The notes under the pieces were generated by a model that was not told the origin of the DNA, ran no database searches, and saw only the letters and a list, made by a program, of their open reading frames with translations. Shown here piece after piece: positions 8,506 to 16,655 of a stretch of DNA of 64,000 bases. The position numbers and the translations under genes are program-made. Position 1 is the stretch's first letter. The number at the start of each line of letters is the position of its first letter. Origin of the DNA: Balneolia bacterium. GTDB lineage: Bacteria; Bacteroidota; Rhodothermia; Balneolales; Cyclonatronaceae. Location of the stretch: positions 29,919 through 93,918 of the forward strand of contig JAIUMA010000005.1 of NCBI GenBank assembly GCA_022565795.1, given 5' to 3'.

Positions 8506-9421
8506 GAGCCCGCCCTCCATTTCTGAAGCTCTCAATGAAGATTTCGTGCAGGTTTACGTCAGACGTCTTCAGGGTTTTAACTGAACCGGCTGCAATCATA
8601 ATTTTAAGAACCTCATTCATAGAGTAGTTTTCAGAAAAATAGATCTCCCATTCCCCGGGAGCCGTCATAATGCTGTTTCTGATGTCACCCGAGCCTTGGA
8701 AAAGCTCATTTTTCACATCCCCGTCGTAAGTTACAATCAGCTTTTTGTCGGAGATGGTGTTGTTGCGAATATCGTCGAATGTGCCGCTGATTAGCTCTTT
8801 CCCATTGTTTATCATCAGAATACGGTCTGCAATGTTCTCAATCAACTGCATCTGATGGGCGCTCAGCAGGATGGTCATTCCGCCATCACGAAGCTCCCGG
8901 ATGATGTCGGAAATGAGCTCCTGATTGATGGGATCAAATCCCGAAAACGGCTCGTCCAGAATAGCGAACTCGGGCTCATGTAAAATTGAGGCGATAAACT
9001 GCACCTTCTGCTGATTCCCTTTCGAAAGGGTGGAAATCTTTTCGGCCTTCCGGTCCAGAATTCCAAACCGATCCAGCCATGCGTTTGCCTTCTTCTGCGC
9101 CTCAGCCGGGTCACTGCCCCGAAGCGTTGACAAATAAACCAGCGTTTTTATGATGGGCGCATCCTGATACAAACCCCGCTCTTCGGGCAGGTAGCCCAAT
9201 TTCGAGCGATTCACCTTATCACCCTGCATAACAGAGGGGCCGAACGTAATGGAACCGCTGTCCGGCTCCATAATCTGCATAATCATGCGGACGCTGCTCG
9301 TTTTTCCGGCACCATTGGGGCCAAGAAGGGCGAAAATTTCTCCCTTTTTAATTTCAAACGAAAGATCATCCACAGCCCTTACTTTGGTGAACTTTTTGAC
9401 CACGTTTTTAAATTTGAGCAT
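8498..9421 (-). CDS. ABC transporter ATP-binding protein (NatA-like)
   Basis: 307 residues. Walker A is GPNGAGKT at 34-41, the Q-loop/GYLPEERGLY region lies near 76-85, the ABC signature LSKGNQ is at about 132-137, and Walker B plus catalytic Glu is FAILDEP at about 152-158. The H-loop is SAHQM. The 'GYLPEERGLY' phrase and the C-terminal extension after residue 210 are characteristic of NatA-type exporters. It is the first gene of the NatA-NatB pair, and its 3' end overlaps the permease start. Upstream, 183 bases separate it from the next minus-strand gene, which fits its own promoter. Confidence 0.9.
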   Translation of the reverse strand: MLKFKNVVKKFTKVRAVDDLSFEIKKGEIFALLGPNGAGKTSSVRMIMQIMEPDSGSITFGPSVMQGDKVNRSKLGYLPEERGLYQDAPIIKTLVYLSTLRGSDPAEAQKKANAWLDRFGILDRKAEKISTLSKGNQQKVQFIASILHEPEFAILDEPFSGFDPINQELISDIIRELRDGGMTILLSAHQMQLIENIADRILMINNGKELISGTFDDIRNNTISDKKLIVTYDGDVKNELFQGSGDIRNSIMTAPGEWEIYFSENYSMNEVLKIMIAAGSVKTLKTSDVNLHEIFIESFRNGGRAHE

Positions 9422-9604
9422 ACACTAAAATGACGAGTTGAGCTTCTGAAAAATTAATTAACAGACGGGGATTTGGACACCAGAATAGAGTCCGGAAACA
9501 TAGTATAGCACGAAAATAAGTGCAAAAAGTTACGGCCTGCAGGCTGATGAGTTCGACATTCTTAGCGCTGATCCGGAATTGCCGAGATAATCATACGTAT
9601 CGGA

Positions 9605-10393
9605 TCATGCAACATCACGATCAGGTTCGGAGTCGCGGTTTCCGGCCTGAGTGGTTTTGGTATCTTCGCTCAGATCGGGGGCAATATCATCATGTATAAT
9701 TTCAGCGGGTTGTACCAGCTCACTTAGTCGCATTTCCGCATAGTCTGAGACCCTAAGCAGCTTTTGAACCGTTTCCGATCTCTTCTTTCGGATATGATTT
9801 TTCACCATGAAAAAGGTGGAGCCATAAATCACTGCGCCGGTAAGGATCGCGATATACAGGTGAAGCCATTCTGCCGCTGCGGCTACGGGGAGAAAGCCAA
9901 TAATAAATGCGGCTGGAATAGAAACAATCGCAGCTTCAAGGCTATTGCCATGGTAAAACTGCTGCTTGATTACACGGAGCTGGTACCCATCACCTTTATC
10001 GGTTAGGGTGATGAGTGCATCCTTAAGCTGATATTCGCAGGTTTGACCCATTTTATGTACTTCAGAAGGCTTGCCGGACCAGAGATAGCTACCTCCGAAC
10101 TCAAGCTTCAGCTCCGAAAAAAAGTTATCTATTTCAGCATCAGATAACCGGCCTTCAATCCATTTTGTAGCTACAACTTCCGGAAACGTCTCATCCCTGT
10201 TTTGTTCTCTGGTTTGAGAAAGTTCTGCCGCTGCTTTTTGCAAAACAGCTTTTGAAATGCCCAGTTCGAAAGCCATTTTTTCCAGTTCGGTGATGGTAAG
10301 CACGTCGTCGCTTTCTTCTTCCTTTTTATCTTTTGCAGTAAGAGCCCGTTTTAAAATCTCAATGGTTTCTTGTTGAGAATAGGATTGCTTCAT
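9605..10393 (-). CDS. 2TM-type membrane protein with N-terminal helical module, unknown function
   Basis: 262 residues. The N-terminal part (about 5-60; YSQQETIEILKRAL, then LTITELEKMAFELGIS) is a short helical module often seen at the front of Bacteroidota membrane and regulatory proteins. It is followed by a soluble alpha/beta segment (60-150), two TM helices (about 155-175, IVSIPAAFIIGFLPVAAAAE, and 178-197, YIAILTGAVIYGSTFFMV) and a charged acidic tail. No enzyme motif is seen. It is divergent from the gene at 10502, with 108 bases between them for two promoters. The role is unknown. Confidence 0.65.
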   Translation of the reverse strand: MKQSYSQQETIEILKRALTAKDKKEEESDDVLTITELEKMAFELGISKAVLQKAAAELSQTREQNRDETFPEVVATKWIEGRLSDAEIDNFFSELKLEFGGSYLWSGKPSEVHKMGQTCEYQLKDALITLTDKGDGYQLRVIKQQFYHGNSLEAAIVSIPAAFIIGFLPVAAAAEWLHLYIAILTGAVIYGSTFFMVKNHIRKKRSETVQKLLRVSDYAEMRLSELVQPAEIIHDDIAPDLSEDTKTTQAGNRDSEPDRDVA

Positions 10394-10501
10394 TAGTCTG
10401 TAATAGAATCAAAATTTATTGAAATGGGTAATAATGCCTGACGTTTCATATGTTTGACTGAACCAGAATTCTTTCCGTCTCCCGGCAGCATAAACAGGCC
10501 T

Positions 10502-11200
10502 ATGAACCTTAAACTTGCATACGTGCTACAACTTATCATTTTCACGGCTTTAGCTCTAACCGGGGAAATTAAATACCCTGACTTCTCCAAAATGACGGTT
10601 GATGAGGTTTCTGAGGTCAGCGGCTGGACCATCATAAAACAAGCATCCGGACACCTGAGCTCAGATGATTCTGAAGACATGGTTGTGATTCTGCAGTCCG
10701 GTGATCACCGATTTGTGAACTGTGATGAAAGCGCTGAGCTGCTGAAAGATGAAAAGCGGATCATCCTTGTTTTAACGGCTGGTGAGAGGGAGCCAAAAGT
10801 GAGCATTCAGAACAACAGGTTTATTGCACCCCCGATTTCAGGAGGAATGGAATGTTATCTGGAGCCCGACATATCCATTGAAAATGGACAGCTGTGGATT
10901 AGCTACCAATACGTGCGGGCGAACTCAACCTATACCTTTGAATTCATTGATGAATCGCTAGTCCTCGTCTCCGCAAAGAAAGCCGGCGTCTCGGGCAGCG
11001 TGTTTTCATCCAATCATTTCGATTTTTTATCCGGGGTCGTTACAACCGAAAAAGGCAGCATAAGCTCCGATTCCGCGACCATCGAAACAATTTCCGTTGA
11101 ATGCGATGGCTTCAAAAAGCTCTCCGATATGACTGAAAGGCACGGGTGGGAACTGGCAGATTTCAAAACGCACGGTTCATTCTTGCATTGCCAACGGTAA
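10502..11200 (+). CDS. Hypothetical exported protein
   Basis: 232 residues from ATG 10502. An in-frame TTG at 10454 is less likely because it would place 16 extra residues before a normal signal peptide. The N-terminus (MNLKLAYVLQLIIFTALALT) is a signal peptide or membrane anchor. The rest alternates short strands and loops with many acidic residues (HLSSDDSEDMVVILQSGDHR), which recalls proteins that process FG-GAP-like or 'VCBS' inputs, but no clear repeat is present. Two to three cysteines (for example FVNCDES, MECYLEP, SVECDGF) could form periplasmic disulfides. No family recognised. Confidence 0.6.
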   Translation: MNLKLAYVLQLIIFTALALTGEIKYPDFSKMTVDEVSEVSGWTIIKQASGHLSSDDSEDMVVILQSGDHRFVNCDESAELLKDEKRIILVLTAGEREPKVSIQNNRFIAPPISGGMECYLEPDISIENGQLWISYQYVRANSTYTFEFIDESLVLVSAKKAGVSGSVFSSNHFDFLSGVVTTEKGSISSDSATIETISVECDGFKKLSDMTERHGWELADFKTHGSFLHCQR

Positions 11201-11269
11201 TCAGTTATCTATGGTTAAGGATTATCATGAAGCCTGAAACCTTTGCACACGAAACTACCGAATTAATTT

Positions 11270-12427
11270 ATGAGTCATCTAAAGAGCCGTTATCACCAGG
11301 TGCGGCAGCGTTCCGAGAAGCTGTGCGAGCCGCTGACCATTGAGGATTACCTGCCACAGCCCGCCGATTTTGGCAGCCCGCCCAAATGGAACCTTGCCCA
11401 CGTCAGCTGGTTTTTTGAAGAGCTTGTTCTTAAGCCGTATCAGAAGGGATACAAGCCGTTTAATGATGATTTTGGCTTCCTGTTCAACAGCTATTACAAC
11501 ACCCTGGGCGACCGCACCTTGCGCACCAGCCGGGGCGATCTCACCCGGCCCGGTGTGGATGAGGTCTACCGCTACCGCCGCTATGTTGACGAAAAAATGG
11601 ATGAGCTGCTTTCCGGGGAGCTGACTGATGAGGAAAAGGATACCATCATCCTGGGACTGAACCACGAGCAGCAGCATCAGGAGCTGATGATTACCGACAT
11701 GAAGTATATGTTCAGCCTCAATCCGCTTCACCCGGTGTACGAAAAGTCCTTTAATCTACTCGCGGGCAAAAACAAGGAATCGGGCTGGGTCGACATCAAA
11801 GAGGGCGTGTACGAAATTGGTCATACCGGTGATGGCTTCTGTTACGATAACGAGCTTGGTCGCCACAAGACATACCTTCATGATGCCCAAATTTCCAAAG
11901 CGCTGGTTACCAACGGCGAGTTCCTCGAGTTTATCGAAGCGGGCGGATACGAAAACTTCAAATACTGGCTGGATGAAGGCTGGTCGTGGGTGAGCGCCAA
12001 CGGCGTAAAGCATCCGCTCTACTGGAAAAATCTGGACGGAAGCTGGCATCAGTTTACGCTGGCCGGGCTCAAAAAGCTGGATCCGGATGCCATTCTGGGG
12101 CACATCAATTTTTATGAAGCCGATGCCTTTGCGCGCTGGAAAGGCATGCGATTGCCAACCGAGTTTGAATGGGAGGCGGCAGCCGATAAGTTTGACTGGG
12201 GCGAGCGCTGGGAATGGACCAACTCCGCCTACCTGCCCTATCCCGGATTCACTACGGTCGAAGGGCCGGCGGGCGAGTACAACGGCAAGTTTATGGTCAA
12301 TCAGATGGTGCTTCGGGGTGCGTCTGTTGCTACTTCGGAAGGTCACGCCCGCAAAACCTATCGCAACTTCTTTCATCCGCCATTGCAGTGGCAGTATTCC
12401 GGAGTCCGGCTGGCGCGATCGATATGA
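11270..12427 (+). CDS. egtB: Ergothioneine biosynthesis protein EgtB (iron-dependent C-S bond-forming sulfoxide synthase)
   Basis: EgtB couples trimethylhistidine (hercynine) to a cysteine or gamma-glutamylcysteine thiol with oxygen, the key step to ergothioneine. It has 385 residues: a DinB-like four-helix N-terminal domain carrying the iron triad His44 (in NLAHVSWFFEE) and His132/His136 (in LNHEQQHQEL), then a formylglycine-generating-enzyme-like C-type lectin domain from about 175 (GVYEIGHTGDGFCYDNE through LRGASVATSEGHARKTYRNF). The stop overlaps the ATG of egtD by 4 bases (ATGA), so translation is coupled. No egtA, egtC or egtE is nearby, so the type that uses cysteine directly, or a distant lyase, is implied. 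The family assignment is firm; thiol donor choice is inference. Confidence 0.93.
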   Translation: MSHLKSRYHQVRQRSEKLCEPLTIEDYLPQPADFGSPPKWNLAHVSWFFEELVLKPYQKGYKPFNDDFGFLFNSYYNTLGDRTLRTSRGDLTRPGVDEVYRYRRYVDEKMDELLSGELTDEEKDTIILGLNHEQQHQELMITDMKYMFSLNPLHPVYEKSFNLLAGKNKESGWVDIKEGVYEIGHTGDGFCYDNELGRHKTYLHDAQISKALVTNGEFLEFIEAGGYENFKYWLDEGWSWVSANGVKHPLYWKNLDGSWHQFTLAGLKKLDPDAILGHINFYEADAFARWKGMRLPTEFEWEAAADKFDWGERWEWTNSAYLPYPGFTTVEGPAGEYNGKFMVNQMVLRGASVATSEGHARKTYRNFFHPPLQWQYSGVRLARSI

Positions 12428-13371
12428 TGCAGACATTTTTACGGGACGTACATGATGGGCTGAGCGCCGATCCCAAAACGCTGCCCTCGCGCTATTTTTA
12501 CGATAAGAAGGGTGATGCACTTTTTGTCGAAATTATGGCTTTGGACGAGTACTATCTAACCAGCGCAGAGCTCGAAATTTTCAGCAAAAAAACCGCCGCT
12601 CTTGCCGAAGCGCTGGGCGTCTCCAAAGACAAACCGTTCGAACTCGCCGAGCTGGGCGCTGGTGATGGTAAAAAGACCAAACACCTGCTTCGCTATTTGT
12701 GTGATGACGGATACGATTTTGCCTATGTCCCCATAGACATTTCACAAAACGCGCTAGACGGACTCGCTTGTTCGCTATCGGCTGAGATGCCATCACTCCG
12801 CATTAAACCGCTACAGGGAGATTATTTTGATGTGCTTACACAGCTCAAGACTTCCGATGCCCCCAAAGTGGTCCTTTTTCTCGGCTCCAATATCGGTAAC
12901 ATGCCGGATGCCCGGGCGAGTCGCTTTGCCCGGGAGCTGAGTAAGACGCTTACCGAAGGCGACCGTTTTCTGCTTGGCGTCGATTTAATCAAAGACGCAT
13001 CCGTGGTGCTTCCGGCTTACGACGACGGTGAGGGCGTTACAAAGGCTTTCAATCTGAATCTGCTTGAACGCATCAACCGGGAGCTTGGGGGCAACTTTGA
13101 CATCACCCTTTTTGAGCACGTGGTAACCTACACCAAAGCCGAGGGTATTGTGCGCTCCTACCTCAGGAGTAAGGTTGATCAGACCGTAACAATAGCGGAA
13201 AACGGGGAGAGCTACGATTTTAAAGCAGGCGAGTCCATCCACACCGAAATTTCGCGTAAGTATGATGACAAGCTGATTGGGGAAATATTTGCCGATACGC
13301 CTTTCAGCCTCAAGCAAAAACTCACCGATGCCAACGGTTACTTCGCCGACTACATCTTCGTGAAGGGGTAG
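12424..13371 (+). CDS. egtD: L-histidine N-alpha-methyltransferase EgtD
   Basis: SAM-dependent enzyme that trimethylates histidine to hercynine, the substrate of EgtB. 315 residues from ATG 12424 (12427 is an equal alternative ATG); longer upstream frames are excluded because they overlap egtB. The family marks are the conserved start SRYFYDKKGDALFVEIMALD (22-41) followed by EYYLTSAELEI, the SAM loop AELGAGDGKKT at 75-85 and LFLGSNIGNM at about 150-160. The C-terminal half carries the histidine-binding lid (HTEISRKY). The pair EgtB-EgtD is a complete minimal core for ergothioneine, a cytosolic antioxidant. No regulator site is visible. Confidence 0.94.
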   Translation: MMQTFLRDVHDGLSADPKTLPSRYFYDKKGDALFVEIMALDEYYLTSAELEIFSKKTAALAEALGVSKDKPFELAELGAGDGKKTKHLLRYLCDDGYDFAYVPIDISQNALDGLACSLSAEMPSLRIKPLQGDYFDVLTQLKTSDAPKVVLFLGSNIGNMPDARASRFARELSKTLTEGDRFLLGVDLIKDASVVLPAYDDGEGVTKAFNLNLLERINRELGGNFDITLFEHVVTYTKAEGIVRSYLRSKVDQTVTIAENGESYDFKAGESIHTEISRKYDDKLIGEIFADTPFSLKQKLTDANGYFADYIFVKG

Positions 13372-13383
13372 GACCTGAAGGCA

Positions 13384-13426
13384 GGACGCAAAGATGCGCA
13401 GATTTTAAAAAGAAAGGCGCGCAAAA
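13384..13426 (+). repeat. Dispersed intergenic repeat, copy 1
   Basis: About 43 bases of the form ggacgcaaag-(n)-gcgcagattttaaaaa-gaaaggcgcgcaaa. It matches copies at 14817-14854, 16419-16461 and 16560-16602. The interval after it, to 13510, also resembles the end of the 16419-16670 block (a final ctaatctgcgtcct). That end reads into the stop of the DUF4143 gene. Confidence 0.7.
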
Positions 13427-13501
13427 TATGGTGACACCCTTTTTGCGTAACTCCCGACGCCCGCCTGACGGGGCCGGGACAAGTTCCACGGCATAATCCC
13501 C

Positions 13502-14728
13502 CTAATCTGCGTCCTTTAAACCCCGGCTGAAATACTCGTGGCAGCTTACAACTTCCGCCACTTTCCCATCCCGCTCAAAGCGGTCGGCTTGGTTCAGGGT
13601 GATGATGTGGCCTTTGGGTATATCAAAAAACGCGAGCGCTTCAAACAGTCCGTTTAATTCCCGTTCAAGGTTATCGGGCGTGAGTTCGTAGCAGGCCTGT
13701 ATGATTTCGGCAGGCTCTCCATTTTGGAAAGCAATGAAATCGCACTCACCCTTTTCCGAAAAGTAGTTGATCTCCTTATATCGTCTCCTCAAAAACAGAT
13801 AAATCAGATTTTCAAACAGCGGACCATAGTCTGAGGTAAACGATTTCGAATTCACGCTTACCAGACCGGTATCGATGCTATATACCTTCCGCGGATTGAT
13901 CAGCTGCTTGCGAACCGAATAGCTGAATTTTGGAACAAACTGGAATAACCAGGACTGCTCAAGGTGTGAAAAATACTCCATCACCGTGCTGGTAGCGCTG
14001 ATTCCGATAAGGGATTTAATCCGGTTGGCGGTCACCAGTTTGCCAACATTGGATACGAGATACAGGGCGAGGCGCTGCAGCGACTTTGTGTCCCGCACTC
14101 CATAACGAACGGCAATATCCCGGATCAGGATATCTTCAAAAAGCTGATGCAGAATATCGTTGTTACCGGTTTTCACATACTCGGGAAATCCACCCGTCTT
14201 CATGTATGCGGTTAGCGCTTTGAGTGATGCATCCTTTTTCACAAACCGGAGATATTCCGGCCACGAAAATGGGAACAGCTCCTTGGTGATGTGCCTGCCC
14301 GTCAGCTTAGTTCCCAATTCCTGACTCAGCAAAGAGGCGTTGGAGCCGGTTATCACCACTTTATACTCCTCATCCAGCTTTTGGCGGACGTACGTTTCCC
14401 AGCCCTTTACGATCTGTATTTCATCAAAAAAAAGAACCTTACTGCCCGATTCGTTTATGTTTTCGTCTATTCGGGTGAAGTCATTCAGCTGGAATTCATA
14501 CAGCCGGGGATCTTCAAAATTCAGATAAAACGCTTCTTTATATCTGCTGGCCAAAAGCTGATACAGCAGCGTACTCTTCCCGCACCGGCGGATTCCGGAT
14601 ATAATCAGGGCATGAGACGACAGGTCCGGAATACTGCGCAGCATCTCCCGCTCCAGACCCGTTTTCCGCTGGAGTAGATTTTCCTTCTGTGAGCCTGCAA
14701 CTTCTGTGATGGTGGATTTTAGTATCAT
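13502..14728 (-). CDS. AAA-family ATPase with C-terminal DUF4143
   Basis: ATPase of the AAA_14/DUF4143 class, common and patchily distributed in bacteria, with no settled role. 408 residues from ATG 14728; an upstream in-frame ATG at 14779 is rejected because it would pull a dyad-rich promoter region into the coding part. Walker A is GIRRCGKST (about 45-53), and Walker B is KVLFFDEIQ (about 97-105), followed by the sensor VITGSNASLL. The DUF4143 nuclease-like domain covers about 190-390, with SYSVRKQLINPRKVYSIDTG and YFSEKGECDFI (the last a PD-(D/E)xK-like ECD). The last four codons (KDAD) and the stop fall inside a dispersed repeat, so the C-terminus may have been altered by it. It sits in the most accessory-looking part of the window. 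Confidence 0.85.
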   Translation of the reverse strand: MILKSTITEVAGSQKENLLQRKTGLEREMLRSIPDLSSHALIISGIRRCGKSTLLYQLLASRYKEAFYLNFEDPRLYEFQLNDFTRIDENINESGSKVLFFDEIQIVKGWETYVRQKLDEEYKVVITGSNASLLSQELGTKLTGRHITKELFPFSWPEYLRFVKKDASLKALTAYMKTGGFPEYVKTGNNDILHQLFEDILIRDIAVRYGVRDTKSLQRLALYLVSNVGKLVTANRIKSLIGISATSTVMEYFSHLEQSWLFQFVPKFSYSVRKQLINPRKVYSIDTGLVSVNSKSFTSDYGPLFENLIYLFLRRRYKEINYFSEKGECDFIAFQNGEPAEIIQACYELTPDNLERELNGLFEALAFFDIPKGHIITLNQADRFERDGKVAEVVSCHEYFSRGLKDAD

Positions 14729-14738
14729 AACAAAATTA

Positions 14739-14799
14739 TTTGATAGTAAAATACACTTTTGATGAGTAGCATCAAACACTATTGTTTGTTAGTATCAAA
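14739..14799 (-). promoter_or_regulatory. Operator-like cluster of TTTGAT/ATCAAA half-sites upstream of the DUF4143 gene
   Basis: Within 61 bases directly upstream of the ATPase start are a perfect dyad, tttgatg-agtag-catcaaa (14758-14776), and two flanking half-sites, tttgatagta (14739-14748) and tagtatcaaa (14790-14799). The four half-sites share TTTGATR and its complement. The spacing suggests an autoregulator or partner DNA-binding protein. Seen directly; the binder is unknown. Confidence 0.55.
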
Positions 14800-14816
14800 C
14801 AACTTTATATAGGCAA

Positions 14817-14854
14817 GACTCAGAGAAACACAGATCTTTAAAAAAAGGCGCGCT
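14817..14854 (+). repeat. Dispersed intergenic repeat, copy 2 (partial)
   Basis: A partial copy: gactcagagaaacacagat, then ctttaaaaaaaggcgcgct. It lacks the outer ggacgc end but keeps the acacagat and ggcgcgc core of the family found at 13384, 16419 and 16560. Confidence 0.65.
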
Positions 14855-15194
14855 AGCATCAATCTTTTTTTCAAATTGGTTTGACTCATTTTCACCATTT
14901 CCTGCGCATGACAGATATCCGAATCTCAGTGTGTGAAGCAGGACTCGAATAGTTCGATAATTTTGCACATAAGATGCAGGGTAGCTAAGGGAAAAACGTC
15001 GGATATATCTTTGGCATTTTTTTCACCTGCTGTAATGCTCAACCGTATGAATTAATAGCCTGCTAAACAGCCGTTTAGCGACAATGCTATTGCTCATACT
15101 AAACACCAGTTACAAATTTTATTTAAACGCGATAGCGAATGCACATCATACTCTTCCAGTTATCGCGACAAAAAACAAAACCAAGGTAACCCAA
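14855..15194. other. 340-base intergenic stretch before the surface-protein gene
   Basis: It contains a perfect 7-bp hairpin, gctaaac-agcc-gtttagc, at 15062-15079. A TATCTTTG sequence at 15006-15013 resembles the Bacteroidota -7 promoter box, but no TTG is placed at the right distance upstream. Apart from these I see no gene or repeat. The leader of the T9SS cargo gene would start here. Confidence 0.5.
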
Positions 15195-16388
15195 ATGAAA
15201 ACAAACCCTCTACAGATTCATATGCAGAAGCAGCGTAACTGGCAAATCATACTTCTTCCGGTTGTTCTGATTCTTTTTTCCCCCTTGTATGCGACAAACC
15301 TTTCTGCACAGAGTCTGCAGAACGATAATTTTTTCCTGCATGAAAACGGGGTAACGGTGATGTGTCCCGATGCAGAAATCGGGGAAAGCGGTGAAATAAA
15401 CGGCATTTTGTACACGAAGAGGACGCGTGAAGAGATTATGGCCGACCGTTCGCTTTCAGCAACTTCCTGCACCAGCGGGATCACGAATATGAGGAGTATG
15501 TTCAATGGCCGTTCTGATTTCAATGAAGATATCAGCAGCTGGGATGTAAGCAGTGTTCCAGACTTTTTCTCCATGTTCAGGAATGCAACTACATTTGATC
15601 AGGACATAGGCAGCTGGGATATGAGCAGCGCTGAGTCTTTGAATCAAATGTTCCTTGGTGCTGAGGTATTTAACCAAAACATAGGGAACTGGAACGTAGG
15701 AAATGTTACTACCATGCTAAACACCTTCAATGGTGCAACTAAATTTAATCAGGATATTGGCGCCTGGGATATGAGAAATGTAAACACAACGCGCGCGATG
15801 TTTTTCGCAGCACGAGCTTTTAATCAGGATATCGGCGGTTGGGACGTTTCTGGCGTAACAACCATGTCAAATATGTTCGTAGGTGCCCATGCCTTCAATC
15901 AGGATATCGGCAGCTGGGATGTATCTGGCGTTCTTGGTATGAGCAGCATGTTTTCAGGAGCGCTCTCCTTCATTCAGGATCTTTCACTTTGGTGCGTTTC
16001 TAATATCAACAGTGAGCCGTCCAATTTTGCAAATAACAGCCCGCTTAATGAAAATGATGATTTCAAACCCGTATGGGGTACCTGTCCGACCGGAACCAGT
16101 ATAGATCCAAATACTGATACTCCCTCCGTGTTTGCCCTCAATCAAAACTACCCCAACCCGTTCAACCCAACCACGCTGATCGAGTACGCCCTGCCCGAAG
16201 CGGCAGAAGTACGGCTGGAAGTATTCAATATGATGGGTCAGCGGGTGGCCACACTGGTGAGCAATCAGCAGGCCGCGGGACGGCACAGCGTCAGTTTCGA
16301 CGCCGGCCGCCTGTCGAGCGGTATGTACATCTACCGCATACAGGCGGGAAGCTTCCTGCAAACCCGAAAGATGATGCTGGTGAAATAA
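15195..16388 (+). CDS. BspA-like surface protein with DUF285 repeats and T9SS type A sorting domain
   Basis: 397 residues from ATG 15195 (in-frame upstream ATG codons near 15084 are unlikely; a second ATG at 15222 is possible). Signal peptide about 1-43 (ending LSAQ). From about 95 to 290 there are seven to eight copies of a roughly 25-residue unit, [20 protein letters not shown], the DUF285/BspA leucine-rich-like repeat of Bacteroidota and Mycoplasma surface proteins. From about 312 to 397 a type IX secretion sorting domain starts [20 protein letters not shown] and ends in [10 protein letters not shown] and [10 protein letters not shown]. It is therefore exported across the outer membrane and probably anchored or released. 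It lies between repeat copies, suggesting a horizontally shuffled site. Confidence 0.88.
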   Translation: MKTNPLQIHMQKQRNWQIILLPVVLILFSPLYATNLSAQSLQNDNFFLHENGVTVMCPDAEIGESGEINGILYTKRTREEIMADRSLSATSCTSGITNMRSMFNGRSDFNEDISSWDVSSVPDFFSMFRNATTFDQDIGSWDMSSAESLNQMFLGAEVFNQNIGNWNVGNVTTMLNTFNGATKFNQDIGAWDMRNVNTTRAMFFAARAFNQDIGGWDVSGVTTMSNMFVGAHAFNQDIGSWDVSGVLGMSSMFSGALSFIQDLSLWCVSNINSEPSNFANNSPLNENDDFKPVWGTCPTGTSIDPNTDTPSVFALNQNYPNPFNPTTLIEYALPEAAEVRLEVFNMMGQRVATLVSNQQAAGRHSVSFDAGRLSSGMYIYRIQAGSFLQTRKMMLVK

Positions 16389-16418
16389 GGGAAGTTTCCC
16401 GGTAGCTACATGGGGTAA

Positions 16419-16461
16419 GGACGCAGAGGAACACAGATTATGAAAAGAAAGGTGCGCGGAG
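16419..16461 (+). repeat. Dispersed intergenic repeat, copy 3
   Basis: A 43-base copy, ggacgcagaggaacacagat then tatgaaaagaaaggtgcgcg. It is followed by gcgttactc and a gccgggataagtt segment that matches the tail after copy 1 (gcgtaactc ... gccgggacaagtt), so a larger unit of about 110 bases is duplicated at 13384-13500 and 16419-16525. Confidence 0.75.
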
Positions 16462-16541
16462 GATGGAAAATCTCATTCTGCGTTACTCTATCCGACATCC
16501 GGCTGGCGGAGCCGGGATAAGTTGTGTATAAATTTGTGCGT

Positions 16542-16602
16542 CTCTGCGTCCCGTTTTTTGGACGCAGAGAAACACAGGTTACAAAAAGAAAGGCGCGCAA
16601 AG
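16542..16602 (+). repeat. Dispersed intergenic repeat, copy 4, with an inverted arm
   Basis: Copy 4 (16560-16602) reads ggacgcagagaaacacaggt then tacaaaaagaaaggcgcgca. Directly before it, ctctgcgtcc (16542-16551) and ggacgcagag (16560-16569) form a perfect 10-bp inverted repeat with an 8-base loop (cgtttttt). The block runs to about 16670, where it meets the stop codon of the minus-strand permease gene. Confidence 0.75.
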
Positions 16603-16655
16603 GAAACATAAATACTTTGCGTTAATCCGCGGCATAATCTGCGCTAATCTGCGTC

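Noticed and set aside
15195..16388. Leucine-rich repeat (LRR) adhesin instead of DUF285/BspA.
   Set aside because: The units are [20 protein letters not shown], which is the DUF285 type, not LxxLxLxxN LRRs.
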